Positions 24,509-33,570 are shown, numbered from the stretch's first letter. The stretch is DNA of 53,553 bases from Stenomitos frigidus ULC18 (GCF_003003795.1 NZ_PVWK01000133.1:1-53553), one strand, 5' to 3'. Made by a program: numbers and translations. The notes: generated from the letters alone by a model not told the origin.

Positions 24509-25330
24509 TTAGCGCGATCGCAGTAGATCTTGGCTACGCTCAGTCAAATCAGTCAAAAAGTTTTGCACTTTCATAATCTCGTAAAGATTAACGTCTGCTT
24601 CCAGTAAACAAGCGTGACCACTGTATGGCAGCACAAACACTTGGGCGTTGGGAAACCACAGCTCTAAATGTTGCACCTCTGCCAGCGAGGGCAACAACCG
24701 ATCGGCTGCACTCGCCAAGAGCAAAACCGGCTGTTGAAGCTGCGACAGCTGCTCATTAGTAACGTCAAAATCGCCTAGCAGAGACAGACGCCAGATTGAG
24801 GTTTTCTGGGGCACTGAAAGTACAGCATCATAAAAGGCTTGTCGATCGCCTTCTGCTACGCGCCCTAAGTACGCGAGAAAGGGCATCAAGGCGATCGACG
24901 ACAGACGATAGGCAAACTCTGGTAGCCAGCGTGTGACTTGCGATCCCCACGCAATGAGTGGTTTCCGATGAAACGAAGAAGCGGGATTAACCAGAATAAG
25001 ACGGTCAAATAATTGCGGTGCAGCGAGCGCTACTTTCATCGCTAAGCAGCCACCAAACGACTCACCACAGAGATAGACTGGTCGATCGGGCGACGGCTCT
25101 AACTCTGCTTCAATCAGTGCAACGACAGTCTCAGTAAGTACCTGCCAATGGGTCAAATCATCGGTTGGAATCGACAGGCAGCGTACATCAAAGGCAGACT
25201 CCAGACCAGCCGTCTGAGCCCTTAGAAGGCGACCAGTACCATCCATACCGGGCAGAAACACAAACAGCGGCAGTTCTGGCTGCAAGCGTTTGGGCGTGAG
25301 GAAACAAGGATGGCTATGAACGTAAAGCAT
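24509..25330 (-). CDS. alpha/beta hydrolase, PES-like esterase/acyltransferase half
   Basis: The fold carries an oxyanion strand (LFVFLPGMDGTGRLL), the nucleophile elbow GESFGG, a catalytic Asp in ASAADRLLPS and a His in PYSGHACLLEAD. The PGMDGTG motif with a GESFGG elbow is characteristic of the hydrolase half of plant phytyl ester synthases (PES1/PES2), which make fatty-acid phytyl esters and triacylglycerol. The start at 25330 lies 4 bases after the stop of the acyltransferase gene; a TTG at 25363 would overlap it. The two genes are clearly coupled and together match the two domains of PES. Confidence 0.85.
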   Translation of the reverse strand: MLYVHSHPCFLTPKRLQPELPLFVFLPGMDGTGRLLRAQTAGLESAFDVRCLSIPTDDLTHWQVLTETVVALIEAELEPSPDRPVYLCGESFGGCLAMKVALAAPQLFDRLILVNPASSFHRKPLIAWGSQVTRWLPEFAYRLSSIALMPFLAYLGRVAEGDRQAFYDAVLSVPQKTSIWRLSLLGDFDVTNEQLSQLQQPVLLLASAADRLLPSLAEVQHLELWFPNAQVFVLPYSGHACLLEADVNLYEIMKVQNFLTDLTERSQDLLRSR

Positions 25331-25334
25331 CGTC

Positions 25335-26057
25335 CTAATAGCTCCCTTGCTGCAACAAATCATGAATCTCGGTATAGCACTGTTGCGTGAGTTCAGTCAC
25401 CAGTGCTTTGGCCTGCTTGCCTTGATAGTGTTCACGGTGGCTTGGACGAATCCAGTAGGGACGGCCGACCAAAAGATTAACGCGCTCGTAGATCACCATT
25501 GGGTGCCAGCCATCCTGAGAGAAGAGCGGCTCGGAGGGATCAATCAGGCTCAGCAATCTTAGAGGAAATGCTGCATTAACGGCTTCTGCGTCAGAGGCGA
25601 TCGCCACCGGGAGCACCACCAAATCTTGCACAGGAGCCCTTAGGGCCAGATGAGCGAACCCACGCTGAAACCCACCCACCGTTTCTGGTAAAGTACGTTT
25701 AACCATCGGTTCAGCTCCTTCAGGAAACAGACCAACGACTTGCCGACCCTGCAACAGTTGGGCTGCCTGGTCAAAGAAGGTTTGCTGTCTCTGTTCTGGC
25801 AGCGATAAGGGAAAGCAACCCATTTTCTCAACGATGTCTCGCATCACGGGTACTTGCCCCATGTAATGATGGCAAGCAAAGCGAATAGGGCGATTCAGAG
25901 CAGCCATTAGTAATGGCGCATCTAAAAAGCTGCGATGGTTACTGACAATCAACACCGGGCCACAGCGAGGCATGCGGTTCTGATGGCAGGTATAAAGACG
26001 AGTCCCCAGAGCCGCTAGCAGCAGGCGTGAGAGCTGGAGTGGTTGGTCTGAAGGCAT
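25335..26057 (-). CDS. lysophospholipid/phytyl-ester-type acyltransferase (PlsC-like)
   Basis: This is a 240-residue LPLAT-family protein. The catalytic motif I is SNHRSFLDAP (NHx4D form), and motif III is VVGLFPEGAEP. The segment ACHHYMGQVPVMRDIVEKMG resembles the PES/DGAT-type acyltransferases of cyanobacteria and chloroplasts more than canonical PlsC. It likely esterifies diacylglycerol or phytol with acyl groups, in thylakoid or plasma membrane (inference). It is the first gene of a two-gene unit with the hydrolase. Confidence 0.82.
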   Translation of the reverse strand: MPSDQPLQLSRLLLAALGTRLYTCHQNRMPRCGPVLIVSNHRSFLDAPLLMAALNRPIRFACHHYMGQVPVMRDIVEKMGCFPLSLPEQRQQTFFDQAAQLLQGRQVVGLFPEGAEPMVKRTLPETVGGFQRGFAHLALRAPVQDLVVLPVAIASDAEAVNAAFPLRLLSLIDPSEPLFSQDGWHPMVIYERVNLLVGRPYWIRPSHREHYQGKQAKALVTELTQQCYTEIHDLLQQGSY

Positions 26058-26136
26058 GGAACGAGAACGAGTTAGAATGCTCTACTGTAACGGAGATGTT
26101 AATATTACTTTACTTATTTTAACGCCTGAACTCATA

Positions 26137-26174
26137 GATTGGTTAGCCAAAACGCCTTTCCAGGCTAACCAATC
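26137..26174. repeat. 12-bp perfect inverted repeat upstream of metG
   Basis: GATTGGTTAGCC (26137-26148) and GGCTAACCAATC (26163-26174) are separated by 14 bases. It lies about 80 bp beyond the start of the acyltransferase gene, in the 545-bp gap before metG. The rest of this gap is AT-rich and holds no gene; TATACT near 26567 may be part of the metG promoter. Confidence 0.55.
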
Positions 26175-26602
26175 CCATTTCCAGAAGAGTCTAAAATTCA
26201 TGTAAATTACAGGCGTAGGGTGAGTAGACTTAACTGATTTACAACTCTGCCTAAGCTACTATATGGGTCAGGTTCAAGAGTTTTATTCTCTAAAAAGATT
26301 ATCGCGTCCGAGTTTTTGTGTAAAAGAAAACTAGGTTTAGCGAGTCCAGGATTAACTTAAGCTTTTCTTAGCTGTTGAAACAAAGTTTATAGCTATTTGT
26401 AGCTAGAATTGTTAAAAGACTTAAATTTCTGGGCAGTCGAAGAAAAACACTTGTATAAGCAGACTCCGCATCTAAGCATTTGTGATGCTTATGCTAGCTG
26501 ATAAAAAGCATTGTTTTCAACGACTCTTTATGACCTGAATTCTAGTTGCACACTGTCAGGATTATACTAATTTGTGCAACGTTAATTTTTTGTTCAAAAT
26601 GC

Positions 26603-28210
26603 ATGGATCTTAACCCCGTAAATAGCAATCTATTCACAATTACGACACCGCTCTACTACGTAAATGGGTTGCCTCATGTTGGTAGCGCGTACCCCACGAT
26701 TGCAGCCGACGCGATCGCTCGGTTTCAGCGTTTACAAGGCAAGTCTGTGTTGATGATCACTGGCACTGATGAGCACGGTCAGAATATTCAGCGTACAGCC
26801 GAAGGTCGAGGCTTGCAGCCACAGGAGCACTGCGATCAAATTGCGGCAAGCTTCAAAGCGTTGTGGCAACAGTACAACATTCGGTACGATCGCTTCATTC
26901 GTACGACTGATCCCCGTCATGAGGCGATCGTCAACGAGTTTTTCCAGCGCGTCTGGGATCAAGGCGATATTTACCTTGGGCGTCAGCAAGGGTGGTACTG
27001 CCTTTCCTGTGAAGAGTTTAAAGAAGAGCGCGATTTGCTGGACGACCATCGTTGCTCGATTCACACCAATCGGGTCGCGGAATGGCGGAACGAAGAAAAC
27101 TACTTCTTTCGCTTGTCGAAGTACCAAAGCAAGTTGGAAGCTCTTTACGCCGAGCAGCCCAATTTTATCCAGCCAGAGGCACGTCGCAATGAAGTCCTTA
27201 GCTTTGTAAGTCAGGGTTTGCAGGATTTTTCGATTTCCCGAGTCAATTTGGATTGGGGTTTTCGCGTGCCATTCGATCCCAAGCACACGATCTACGTTTG
27301 GTTTGATGCGCTTCTAGGCTATGTGACGGCACTCCTCGATCCCGATAGTGAACCAACGCTGGCGAAGGCGCTTCAACAGTGGTGGCCGATCGATACCCAT
27401 TTGATTGGCAAAGATATTTTGCGCTTTCACGCTGTTTATTGGCCCGCAATGCTGCTCTCGGCTGGTCTACCGCTTCCTGGACGGGTGTTTGGGCATGGAC
27501 ATTTGACCAAGGATGGGCAAAAAATGGGCAAAACGTTAGGGAATGTGCTTGATCCAGTCGCCTTGGTCGATCGCTATGGCTCTGATGCAGTTCGCTATTA
27601 TTTTCTGAAGGAAATTGAGTTTGGGCGAGATGGCGACTTCAGCGAAACGCGGTTCATTAATATCTTGAACGCCGATTTGGCAAACGATTTAGGAAACCTG
27701 CTCAATCGGACGCTGAAGATGGCTTATAAGTACTGTGGTGCATCTGTTCCAGACATTTCAAAGGAGGTGATTCAAGCAGAAAGTACGCTGGCTGAGATCG
27801 GTCGCGCGCTGAGCGATCGCGTGGTTCAGGCGTATGATGCACTTGCCTTCAGTCGCGCCTGTGAGGAAATTTTGACCCTGGTGAAAACTGGCAATAAGTA
27901 TATTGATGACCAAGCCCCCTGGTCACTATATAAACAAGGACAGCAACAGGCCGTCGAACAAATTTTGTACACTGTATTGGAGGCAGTCAGACTTGCGGCC
28001 TATCTCTTAGCGCCGATTACACCCAAGCTTAGTACAGCCGTCTATCAACAGTTAGGCTTCTCAGTTGACTTTGATGAACAGTCTTTAATTAATGTTGCAG
28101 CTCCCTTTCCAGCCCATGCATCTTGGGGAACACTGCCATCTAAGCAAGCCTTGGGCGAACCTCAACCTGTTTTTCAACGATTAGAAATTTTAGAAGCTGT
28201 TTCAACTTGA
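26603..28210 (+). CDS. metG: methionyl-tRNA synthetase
   Basis: This class I synthetase charges tRNA-Met. The HIGH-type motif is YYVNGLPHVGSAYPTI. The zinc knuckle CLSCEEF is followed by CSIHTN, and the KMSKS equivalent is KMGKTLGN, a form common in cyanobacteria. The length of 535 from this ATG is normal, and there is no C-terminal EMAP-like extension. The chosen start precedes NLFTITTPLYYVNG; further in-frame upstream codons encode a hydrophobic leader that is not expected for the enzyme. The LabA-like gene follows on the same strand about 70 bp later. Confidence 0.95.
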   Translation: MDLNPVNSNLFTITTPLYYVNGLPHVGSAYPTIAADAIARFQRLQGKSVLMITGTDEHGQNIQRTAEGRGLQPQEHCDQIAASFKALWQQYNIRYDRFIRTTDPRHEAIVNEFFQRVWDQGDIYLGRQQGWYCLSCEEFKEERDLLDDHRCSIHTNRVAEWRNEENYFFRLSKYQSKLEALYAEQPNFIQPEARRNEVLSFVSQGLQDFSISRVNLDWGFRVPFDPKHTIYVWFDALLGYVTALLDPDSEPTLAKALQQWWPIDTHLIGKDILRFHAVYWPAMLLSAGLPLPGRVFGHGHLTKDGQKMGKTLGNVLDPVALVDRYGSDAVRYYFLKEIEFGRDGDFSETRFINILNADLANDLGNLLNRTLKMAYKYCGASVPDISKEVIQAESTLAEIGRALSDRVVQAYDALAFSRACEEILTLVKTGNKYIDDQAPWSLYKQGQQQAVEQILYTVLEAVRLAAYLLAPITPKLSTAVYQQLGFSVDFDEQSLINVAAPFPAHASWGTLPSKQALGEPQPVFQRLEILEAVST

Positions 28211-28279
28211 ACAACTCAAGCAACGCTCAGTCGTTGATTGATTAAACGATTCCATCATTAAAACCAAGGTATAACACTC

Positions 28280-28885
28280 ATGCTAAGTAGTAATTTCGAT
28301 AACGAATCTGTTTTTACTCAAGAACAAGTCCTCGAAAATCGTGGTCGAGTTGCCATTTTCATCGACGGTTCCAATCTGTTTTATGCGGCTTTACAGTTAG
28401 GGATTGAAATCGACTACACGAAGCTGCTCTGCCGCCTCACTGCTGGTTCACGCTTACTGCGCTCCTTTTTCTACACAGGGGTCGATCGCACCAACGAAAA
28501 ACAGCAGGGCTTTTTGCTGTGGATGCGACGTAACGGCTATCGGGTCATTTCTAAAGATCTGGTGCAATTGCCTGATGGCTCTAAAAAAGCGAATCTGGAT
28601 GTCGAAATCGCCGTAGATATGATGTCTCTAGTGGGTTCCTACGACACAGCCGTTTTAGTGAGTGGCGATGGTGATCTTGCTTACGCAGTGAATGCAGTCA
28701 GCTATCGTGGCGTGCGGGTTGAAGTGGTAAGTTTGCGATCGATGACGAGCGATAGTTTGATTAATGTGGCTGATCGTTACATTGACCTGGACAACATTAA
28801 AGAAGACATCCAAAAAACGCCACGTAGCTACACGTATCGTCCTCTCTCAACCGTAGGGCTGATGGACGATTCTGAAGAAGATTAA
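28280..28885 (+). CDS. LabA-like NYN domain protein
   Basis: The protein has 201 residues with a PIN-like NYN fold (DUF88). The acidic active-site positions are IFIDGSNLFYAA, ANLDVEIAVDMM and LVSGDGDLAYAVNAV. The family includes LabA, a factor affecting KaiC-dependent clock output in Synechococcus, and RNA-processing nucleases; residues for metal binding are intact. The C-terminal tail (about 160-201) is acidic and probably disordered. It is placed between metG and lptC on the same strand. Which function applies cannot be told here. Confidence 0.88.
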   Translation: MLSSNFDNESVFTQEQVLENRGRVAIFIDGSNLFYAALQLGIEIDYTKLLCRLTAGSRLLRSFFYTGVDRTNEKQQGFLLWMRRNGYRVISKDLVQLPDGSKKANLDVEIAVDMMSLVGSYDTAVLVSGDGDLAYAVNAVSYRGVRVEVVSLRSMTSDSLINVADRYIDLDNIKEDIQKTPRSYTYRPLSTVGLMDDSEED

Positions 28886-29074
28886 GGCTGAAGAGGCTTA
28901 AGTGAGTGGTCACTGCTTCGTGTTGTCAGAATCTAGCGATCAAGTCGAAACGTCTGGATTCAGCTGGAACGCTGGCACTGCGATCGGCGTCTTGGCTTTC
29001 AGACACTTGGCCTTGGACTGTAAACTAAAGGACAGTCTCATGCCGAGTGTTTCACCTTGCCTGTAAATGCCATC

Positions 29075-30259
29075 ATGTCCATTCTGTTTCTTCTGCGGCG
29101 CAATGCCACCCAGCAAAATAGCCGCAGCCATCGGGCGTTCAGTTCTACACTGCTGACCGTGTCGTTGTTACTCGTGCTCTTTACAACCGCAGGCTGCGGT
29201 AACCGCAACCGCACCGCCGAAAAACTCGCTCAAGATAGCAAGCAGGCCGAAGATTTTGATAATAGTCTCACATTCAACGCTGTGACGTTAGAGGAGTTTG
29301 ACAACAAGGGGCGGCTGTGGTGGAAGGTGAAGGCAACCCAGGCAAGCTACAGCAAAGATAAAAAAATCGCGCGTCTCCAGCAACCCACAGGCGAATTTTT
29401 TCAGGATGGCAAATCTGTGTTGCAGGTGAAAGGGCAACAGGGTGAAGTGCAGCAAAATGGTCAGACTATTTTCTTGCGAGGCAAAATTACGGCGACCGAT
29501 CCACGCGATGGCTTAGTGATGCAGGGCGACGAACTAGAATGGCAACCTCGCAACGATCTAGTCATCGTTCGTAACAACCTGACGGGCACACATCGCCAAC
29601 TTAAGATTGCTGCCAAAGAGGGGCGGTTGTTTACTCGTACACAGCGCTTGGAGTTGCAGGGGCAAGTGCAAGCGCAGGCAACCAACCCAGATTTAAAGTT
29701 CCAGTCTGAACGTCTCATTTGGCAGATTAAGCAACAGACATTGATAAGCGATCGGCCTTTGCAGATTGATCGTTTCAACAAAGCCGTCTTGACCGACCGA
29801 GCAAGCGCTAACCAGGGCATCGCAGATCTCAAAGCAAAAACCATCATGCTCAAGCAAAATGCCCGGCTTACGCTGGTTGACCCGCCCGTCCAGTTAGCCA
29901 GCAATGATCTGGTGTGGGATTTGCAAGGTCAAACGGTTGCGTCTGACCAACTGTTGACGATCGATAACCGTCAGCAGCGAGTGACCCTCAGCGGCAATGA
30001 AGGACGCATTGACCTTAAGTCTAAGATGCTTTACTTAGCAGGTGATGTACGCGGCACTGGCGAGAAAAATCAATCGCAGCTCAACTCAGACCGTTTGAAC
30101 TGGAACATTTCTACACAAAAATTTGAGGCGGACGGTAATGTCAGGTATCAACAGGGACAACCGCCGTTAAATCTAGCAGGGCCGAGAGCAACGGGCACCC
30201 TGCGTGACCAGAATATCCTCGTAAGTGGTGGCAGAGTGGTGACAGAGTTTGTCCCTTAG
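29075..30259 (+). CDS. lptC: LPS export ABC transporter periplasmic protein LptC
   Basis: A lipoprotein-like N-terminus (LLTVSLLLVLFTTAGCGN, Cys at the lipobox) precedes repeated OstA/LptA-type beta strands, e.g. EFDNKGRLWWKVKATQASYS, GKSVLQVKGQQGEV and LNSDRLNWNISTQKFEADG. LptC links the inner-membrane LptBFG pump to the periplasmic lipopolysaccharide bridge. Cyanobacterial versions are about 400 residues, as here. The start at 29075 (MSILFLLRR) is preferred to the TTG at 29057. The stop codon TAG lies inside the left arm of the dispersed repeat that separates it from the convergent glycosylase gene. Confidence 0.88.
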   Translation: MSILFLLRRNATQQNSRSHRAFSSTLLTVSLLLVLFTTAGCGNRNRTAEKLAQDSKQAEDFDNSLTFNAVTLEEFDNKGRLWWKVKATQASYSKDKKIARLQQPTGEFFQDGKSVLQVKGQQGEVQQNGQTIFLRGKITATDPRDGLVMQGDELEWQPRNDLVIVRNNLTGTHRQLKIAAKEGRLFTRTQRLELQGQVQAQATNPDLKFQSERLIWQIKQQTLISDRPLQIDRFNKAVLTDRASANQGIADLKAKTIMLKQNARLTLVDPPVQLASNDLVWDLQGQTVASDQLLTIDNRQQRVTLSGNEGRIDLKSKMLYLAGDVRGTGEKNQSQLNSDRLNWNISTQKFEADGNVRYQQGQPPLNLAGPRATGTLRDQNILVSGGRVVTEFVP

Positions 30260-30360
30260 GATCGTGGATCAAACAAAATCGGTAAATTGTCTACAGGTAA
30301 AGGCGCACGGCTACGCGCCTCTATGGAGAATGCGGGAGTGATTAGACTCCTGATCCTAAC
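30255..30360. repeat. MITE-like repeat supplying both stop codons of convergent genes
   Basis: The whole 97-bp spacer between lptC and the glycosylase gene is one element. The left arm CTTAGGATCGTGGATCAA begins at 30255. The right arm, read in reverse, is TTAGGATCAGGAGTCTAATC (30339-30359). Inside is a hairpin, AGGCGC (30301-30306) with GCGCCT (30315-30320), and the block GAGAATGCGGGAGTGATTA, which matches GAGAAATACCGGAGTGATTA at 18000-18019. Both genes stop with the TAG of TTAGGATC or GTTAGGATC. It could act as a bidirectional terminator. Confidence 0.7.
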
Positions 30361-31057
30361 CTTCTTGAAGTTCATCCAGCTTTGCTTTTACTGACTGAAT
30401 ATCTTGCCACATCAGCCACTTGGGTTGCCCCCGCTCCCGTGATTGATTACGCAGCAGGTAAGCAGGGTGAAAAATCGGCATGTAGAGCCGATCGTCCTGC
30501 TCAATCCACTGTCCTCGTACTTTTGTAATGCCTTGTTTAATCCCCAATAAGCCCTTGAGTGCCGTCGCCCCGGTTAACAGAATAATCTTCGGGTTCACGA
30601 TGCGGATCTGTTCCAGCAAATAGCCTTTACAGGCTTCGGCTTCATCGTTGGTAGGCGTCCGATTTTCGGGGGGACGACATTTCACCACATTGCAGATGAA
30701 GACATCCTGCTCAGCGCTCAGCTCCACCGATGCCAGAATCTTGTCTAGCAGTTGCCCAGATTTGCCGACAAACGGTTTTCCCTGCTCATCCTCATTTTGT
30801 CCTGGGCCCTCGCCCACAATCATAATCGGAGCCAGGACGCTGCCCCGTGAAACCACTGCATGCGTGCGGCTCTGCCCTAACCCGCAGCGAAAACAGCGAC
30901 TGCAATGGGCCTGCATCTGCTCCATCGTCTGATAAGTGCCAACTGGAATAGGCACTTTGGCATCCACAGGAATTTGCTCAGGGTCAAAGTCTTTGGGTGG
31001 TGGAGACTCTTGACTGGTCGGAAGGTTAAACAGGCTGATCTGGTCTTCGGTTGCCAT
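30356..31057 (-). CDS. family 4 uracil-DNA glycosylase
   Basis: This iron-sulfur uracil-DNA glycosylase removes uracil from DNA in base-excision repair. The active-site motif is VGEGPGQNEDEQGKPFVG and the second motif is FHPAYLLRN. Four cysteines for a 4Fe-4S cluster are visible: CSRCFRCG near the N-terminus, then CRPPENR and EACKGYLL. The length of 233 is normal, with an extra N-terminal segment (about 50 residues) before the cysteine knuckle. Its 3' end lies in the shared repeat with lptC. Confidence 0.92.
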   Translation of the reverse strand: MATEDQISLFNLPTSQESPPPKDFDPEQIPVDAKVPIPVGTYQTMEQMQAHCSRCFRCGLGQSRTHAVVSRGSVLAPIMIVGEGPGQNEDEQGKPFVGKSGQLLDKILASVELSAEQDVFICNVVKCRPPENRTPTNDEAEACKGYLLEQIRIVNPKIILLTGATALKGLLGIKQGITKVRGQWIEQDDRLYMPIFHPAYLLRNQSRERGQPKWLMWQDIQSVKAKLDELQEG

Positions 31058-31156
31058 GAATCTGCAAATGCGTAGAGCGGTTGGTAAATGCCCGTTGGGA
31101 GTAGGTTTCTCAAGAGGGACATACTCCTGAGTCTCTAAATTCTAGGGTAATCGTTC

Positions 31157-31882
31157 TTAATATTGTAAGTACGCGGCAGCTTCTGCCATCGATACTTGTG
31201 GAAAGGCTTTGTAAAAGCGGCTGACGCTGTAAAAGGGATGCGGCGTTGCAAGCACAATCACCCGATCGCCATAAGACTGCAGTAACGGCATCAGCTCAAG
31301 CGGCGCAACAGGCGCACATAGCCAAATTTGGGCTGGTCGTTGCGATCGCACCGCCTTCACCGCCGCCGCTATAGTCATACCCGTTGCAATGCCATCGTCT
31401 ACCAGAATAGCGATCGCTCCCTGCGGACTGAAGCGAGGACTGTCAGGAGACAGTTCTGCTAACTGAGCCTGAGCGTGGCAAAGCGCCTCATACAGCGCCT
31501 CATCGTACTGGTTGGAAGGCGCAAAAGTTGCCACAGAAGTACGCGGGTCTATATAGGAGGGCAAGACGGATAGACCACGACGATGAGCATCCCAGACCAC
31601 ATGCCCATCTGCCGTTACGGCTCCGATCGCCAATTCCACATTATCAGGGCGGGTAATCTTTTTCGCCACAATGACATCTAGTGGACAGCCTAGCAAGGCT
31701 GCAATGGGGGCAGCGATCGGCAAGCCACCTTTCGGCAACGCATAAACGACAAACCGTGCAGTCTCCAATTCAGGCTGTTGCTTGACCTCGTACAAAACAG
31801 CCTGCGCTAGCTTTTCACCCGCCTCATGGCGATCGGCAAAGTAGGCGATCGAGTGTGTGTCTCGAAACGGTAAAAATGACAT
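31157..31882 (-). CDS. phosphoribosyltransferase family protein
   Basis: This is a PRTase type I fold with the PRPP-binding loop AILVDDGIATGMT and an upstream strand, VVYALPKGGLPIAAPIAALL, typical of stand-alone phosphoribosyltransferases. The segment LDVIVAKKITRPDNVELAIG is shared with the predicted PRTases (COG1926) often found near esterases. The substrate base is unknown. The start at 31882 (MSFLPFRD) has GGGAG upstream; an 18-residue longer form is possible but less likely. The gap 31883-32435 upstream holds repeats but no gene. Confidence 0.88.
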   Translation of the reverse strand: MSFLPFRDTHSIAYFADRHEAGEKLAQAVLYEVKQQPELETARFVVYALPKGGLPIAAPIAALLGCPLDVIVAKKITRPDNVELAIGAVTADGHVVWDAHRRGLSVLPSYIDPRTSVATFAPSNQYDEALYEALCHAQAQLAELSPDSPRFSPQGAIAILVDDGIATGMTIAAAVKAVRSQRPAQIWLCAPVAPLELMPLLQSYGDRVIVLATPHPFYSVSRFYKAFPQVSMAEAAAYLQY

Positions 31883-32015
31883 TGTTACTCCCTCAACACA
31901 GTCGCAGGGATAGTTCAAAGCTTGCACCTTTCCCAATCGCCTGCCCTCACATGAATTTGAGGCTTATTGCTTAAACCATTAAAATGGGCTAAAAGCCTGA
32001 TCAATGCAGCGTTTG

Positions 32016-32033
32016 AGTCCGTTTGAACGGACT
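32016..32033. repeat. AGTCCGTT-TG-AACGGACT hairpin
   Basis: This is an 8-bp stem with a 2-base loop in the gap between the phosphoribosyltransferase and DUF2259 genes. This sequence type recurs in filamentous cyanobacterial genomes. It is not followed by a T-tract. Confidence 0.5.
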
Positions 32034-32211
32034 TTGCCCCTTAGTCCACAATTCACCGTCTAGCGGGTGTAACGAGTAGTGCAAGATCTCCAATACTCTT
32101 CATCATGACCGATTTTTTCCAATCGGCTCACCCGGTTGCCGCCTCAATGCAGTGACACCTCTGCATAGACAGTGTTAGGACTTGTTAAAGAATAACTGCA
32201 TACTTTTGGAT

Positions 32212-32275
32212 TAGCTATCGGCTATCAGCTATCAGCTTTTCTCTGATGGCTGACCGCTGATGGCTGACGGCTAAG
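32212..32275. repeat. STRR of GCTATCA / GCTGATG units
   Basis: Tandem heptamers (TATCGGC, TATCAGC, TGATGGC, TGACGGC) lie upstream of the DUF2259 gene. They are of the same class as the 6869-6987 array but with a different unit. Confidence 0.6.
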
Positions 32276-32435
32276 GTTCATGACATTATTTCTTTACAGT
32301 CACTTAGTGCGTACTCCGGAATCACTTCATCAAGCAGCGTATCTGCTTAGTATCCCTAACAGCAGTGTTGGCTTGTTCCTCCGAAAGCGATACATTGAGC
32401 CAACTGCTTGTGTTTCCTGTTTCTTTAACACTCCC

Positions 32436-33335
32436 ATGTGGCAACTATCTCAAACGATCCTCCGCTCGGCTCCCTTAGCATTAGCAGTGGTGCTATTTAC
32501 TGCCTGTTCGCAATCAACGTCGCCCAATTCGACGACTGATGATTCCAGTCCCATTGCGACACAACCCGAAGCTTTTCCATCGCCAACGCCATCCATAGCA
32601 CCTTCAGGAAGGAACACGCCTGCACCCTCGGCAGCGGGCCAGTCAAAACGGTCGATCGTGCCCAGTGTAGCCCCTTCGCCGCAAGCACCGATCGCCGCAA
32701 AACCGACTAAAACACTGCCGCTTGAGCGCACTCCAACCTTTCGGGCCACCCCGCGAATGGCTGGTTTTTCACCTGACGGCAACTACTTTATCTATCTGGA
32801 AAGCTCGCGCGATACAGGTGCTGGCGTGCCGAAGTCTATGTTGCAGCTAGTTGATGTCGCCTCTAATCGCTGTGTCGAAAACGGGTGCATCGAAACGCGT
32901 TACAGCGAAAAAGAAGCAGAAATGAAGACGGCTGAAGCCGAAACCGATTTATTGAAGCAAACCTGGAAAACGCGCCAGGATCTGAACTTGACGCCCCCCG
33001 TCGCAGGGACAGAAATACCAATCCTGTCACGATCGCGCGCCGTTGATGGCAGCGAAACCGTTACAGTTCGATTACAAAACAACCAACCCCTAACGCTTCA
33101 TTTACAGCAGAAACGCAGAGCAGACAAAGCTTCAATGCAGCTAGGAGTGACTTATGACGGACAGCAGCGATCGCTCGACTCCCTCAACAACTTTAGAGAC
33201 AACGTGCTGGACTATTCCATTCGTCAGGTGACGCTATCGCCCGATGGCAAGCGAGTCGCTGTTCTCATCACTACCACCAAACCAACCTTTGAAGGCACCT
33301 TGGGAACGACGATCGTGCAAGGGTTTGCTCTGTGA
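32436..33335 (+). CDS. DUF2259-like lipoprotein
   Basis: The signal sequence WQLSQTILRSAPLALAVVL leads to a lipobox ending FTAC. A 70-residue Pro/Ser/Thr-rich linker precedes the folded part, which carries MAGFSPDGNYFIYLESSRD and later TLSPDGKRVAVLI, typical of the predicted secreted DUF2259 family. It is probably an outer- or inner-membrane lipoprotein. I chose the ATG at 32436 because it gives a proper signal peptide; a longer frame starting at 32280 does not. Function is unknown. Confidence 0.75.
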   Translation: MWQLSQTILRSAPLALAVVLFTACSQSTSPNSTTDDSSPIATQPEAFPSPTPSIAPSGRNTPAPSAAGQSKRSIVPSVAPSPQAPIAAKPTKTLPLERTPTFRATPRMAGFSPDGNYFIYLESSRDTGAGVPKSMLQLVDVASNRCVENGCIETRYSEKEAEMKTAEAETDLLKQTWKTRQDLNLTPPVAGTEIPILSRSRAVDGSETVTVRLQNNQPLTLHLQQKRRADKASMQLGVTYDGQQRSLDSLNNFRDNVLDYSIRQVTLSPDGKRVAVLITTTKPTFEGTLGTTIVQGFAL

Positions 33336-33351
33336 GGCAGAGGGCAGAAGG

Positions 33352-33424
33352 GTAGTTGGTTGTTAGTTGTTAGTTGTTAGAACGCCGGCAGAGGGCAGGA
33401 GGCAGAATTAATGCAAAACTCAAA
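33352..33424. repeat. left arm of long inverted repeat around pyrF
   Basis: The segment TAGTTGGTTGTTAGTTGTTAG, then AACGCCGGCAGAGGGCAGG, then AGGCAGAATTAATGCAAAAC is repeated in inverse orientation at 35098-35172. The match is essentially perfect over about 60 bases apart from one extra GTTGTTA heptamer here. Downstream (33453-33494) come five exact AAAACTC heptamers plus a sixth ending in A, and CTGATCG-type heptamers follow at 33520-33562. Confidence 0.8.
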
Positions 33425-33452
33425 CTTTTCCCTCACGCTCCTCTTCTCTCCT

Positions 33453-33494
33453 AAAACTCAAAACTCAAAACTCAAAACTCAAAACTCAAAACTA
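33453..33494. repeat. AAAACTC heptamer tandem repeat
   Basis: Five exact tandem copies of AAAACTC and a sixth ending in A follow the left inverted-repeat arm. Reverse-oriented GAGTTTT copies are at 35091-35117 beside the right arm. Confidence 0.85.
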
Positions 33495-33570
33495 AGGGTC
33501 AGGTCAGGAGTTCGAAAAAAGCCGACCGCTGACCGCTGATCGCTGATCGCTGATCGCTAACTAATACCCC

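Noticed and set aside
30255-30360. Standard Rho-independent terminator only
   Set aside because: There is no T-tract after the hairpin, and the arms match dispersed repeat copies elsewhere, so a repeat element is the better description.
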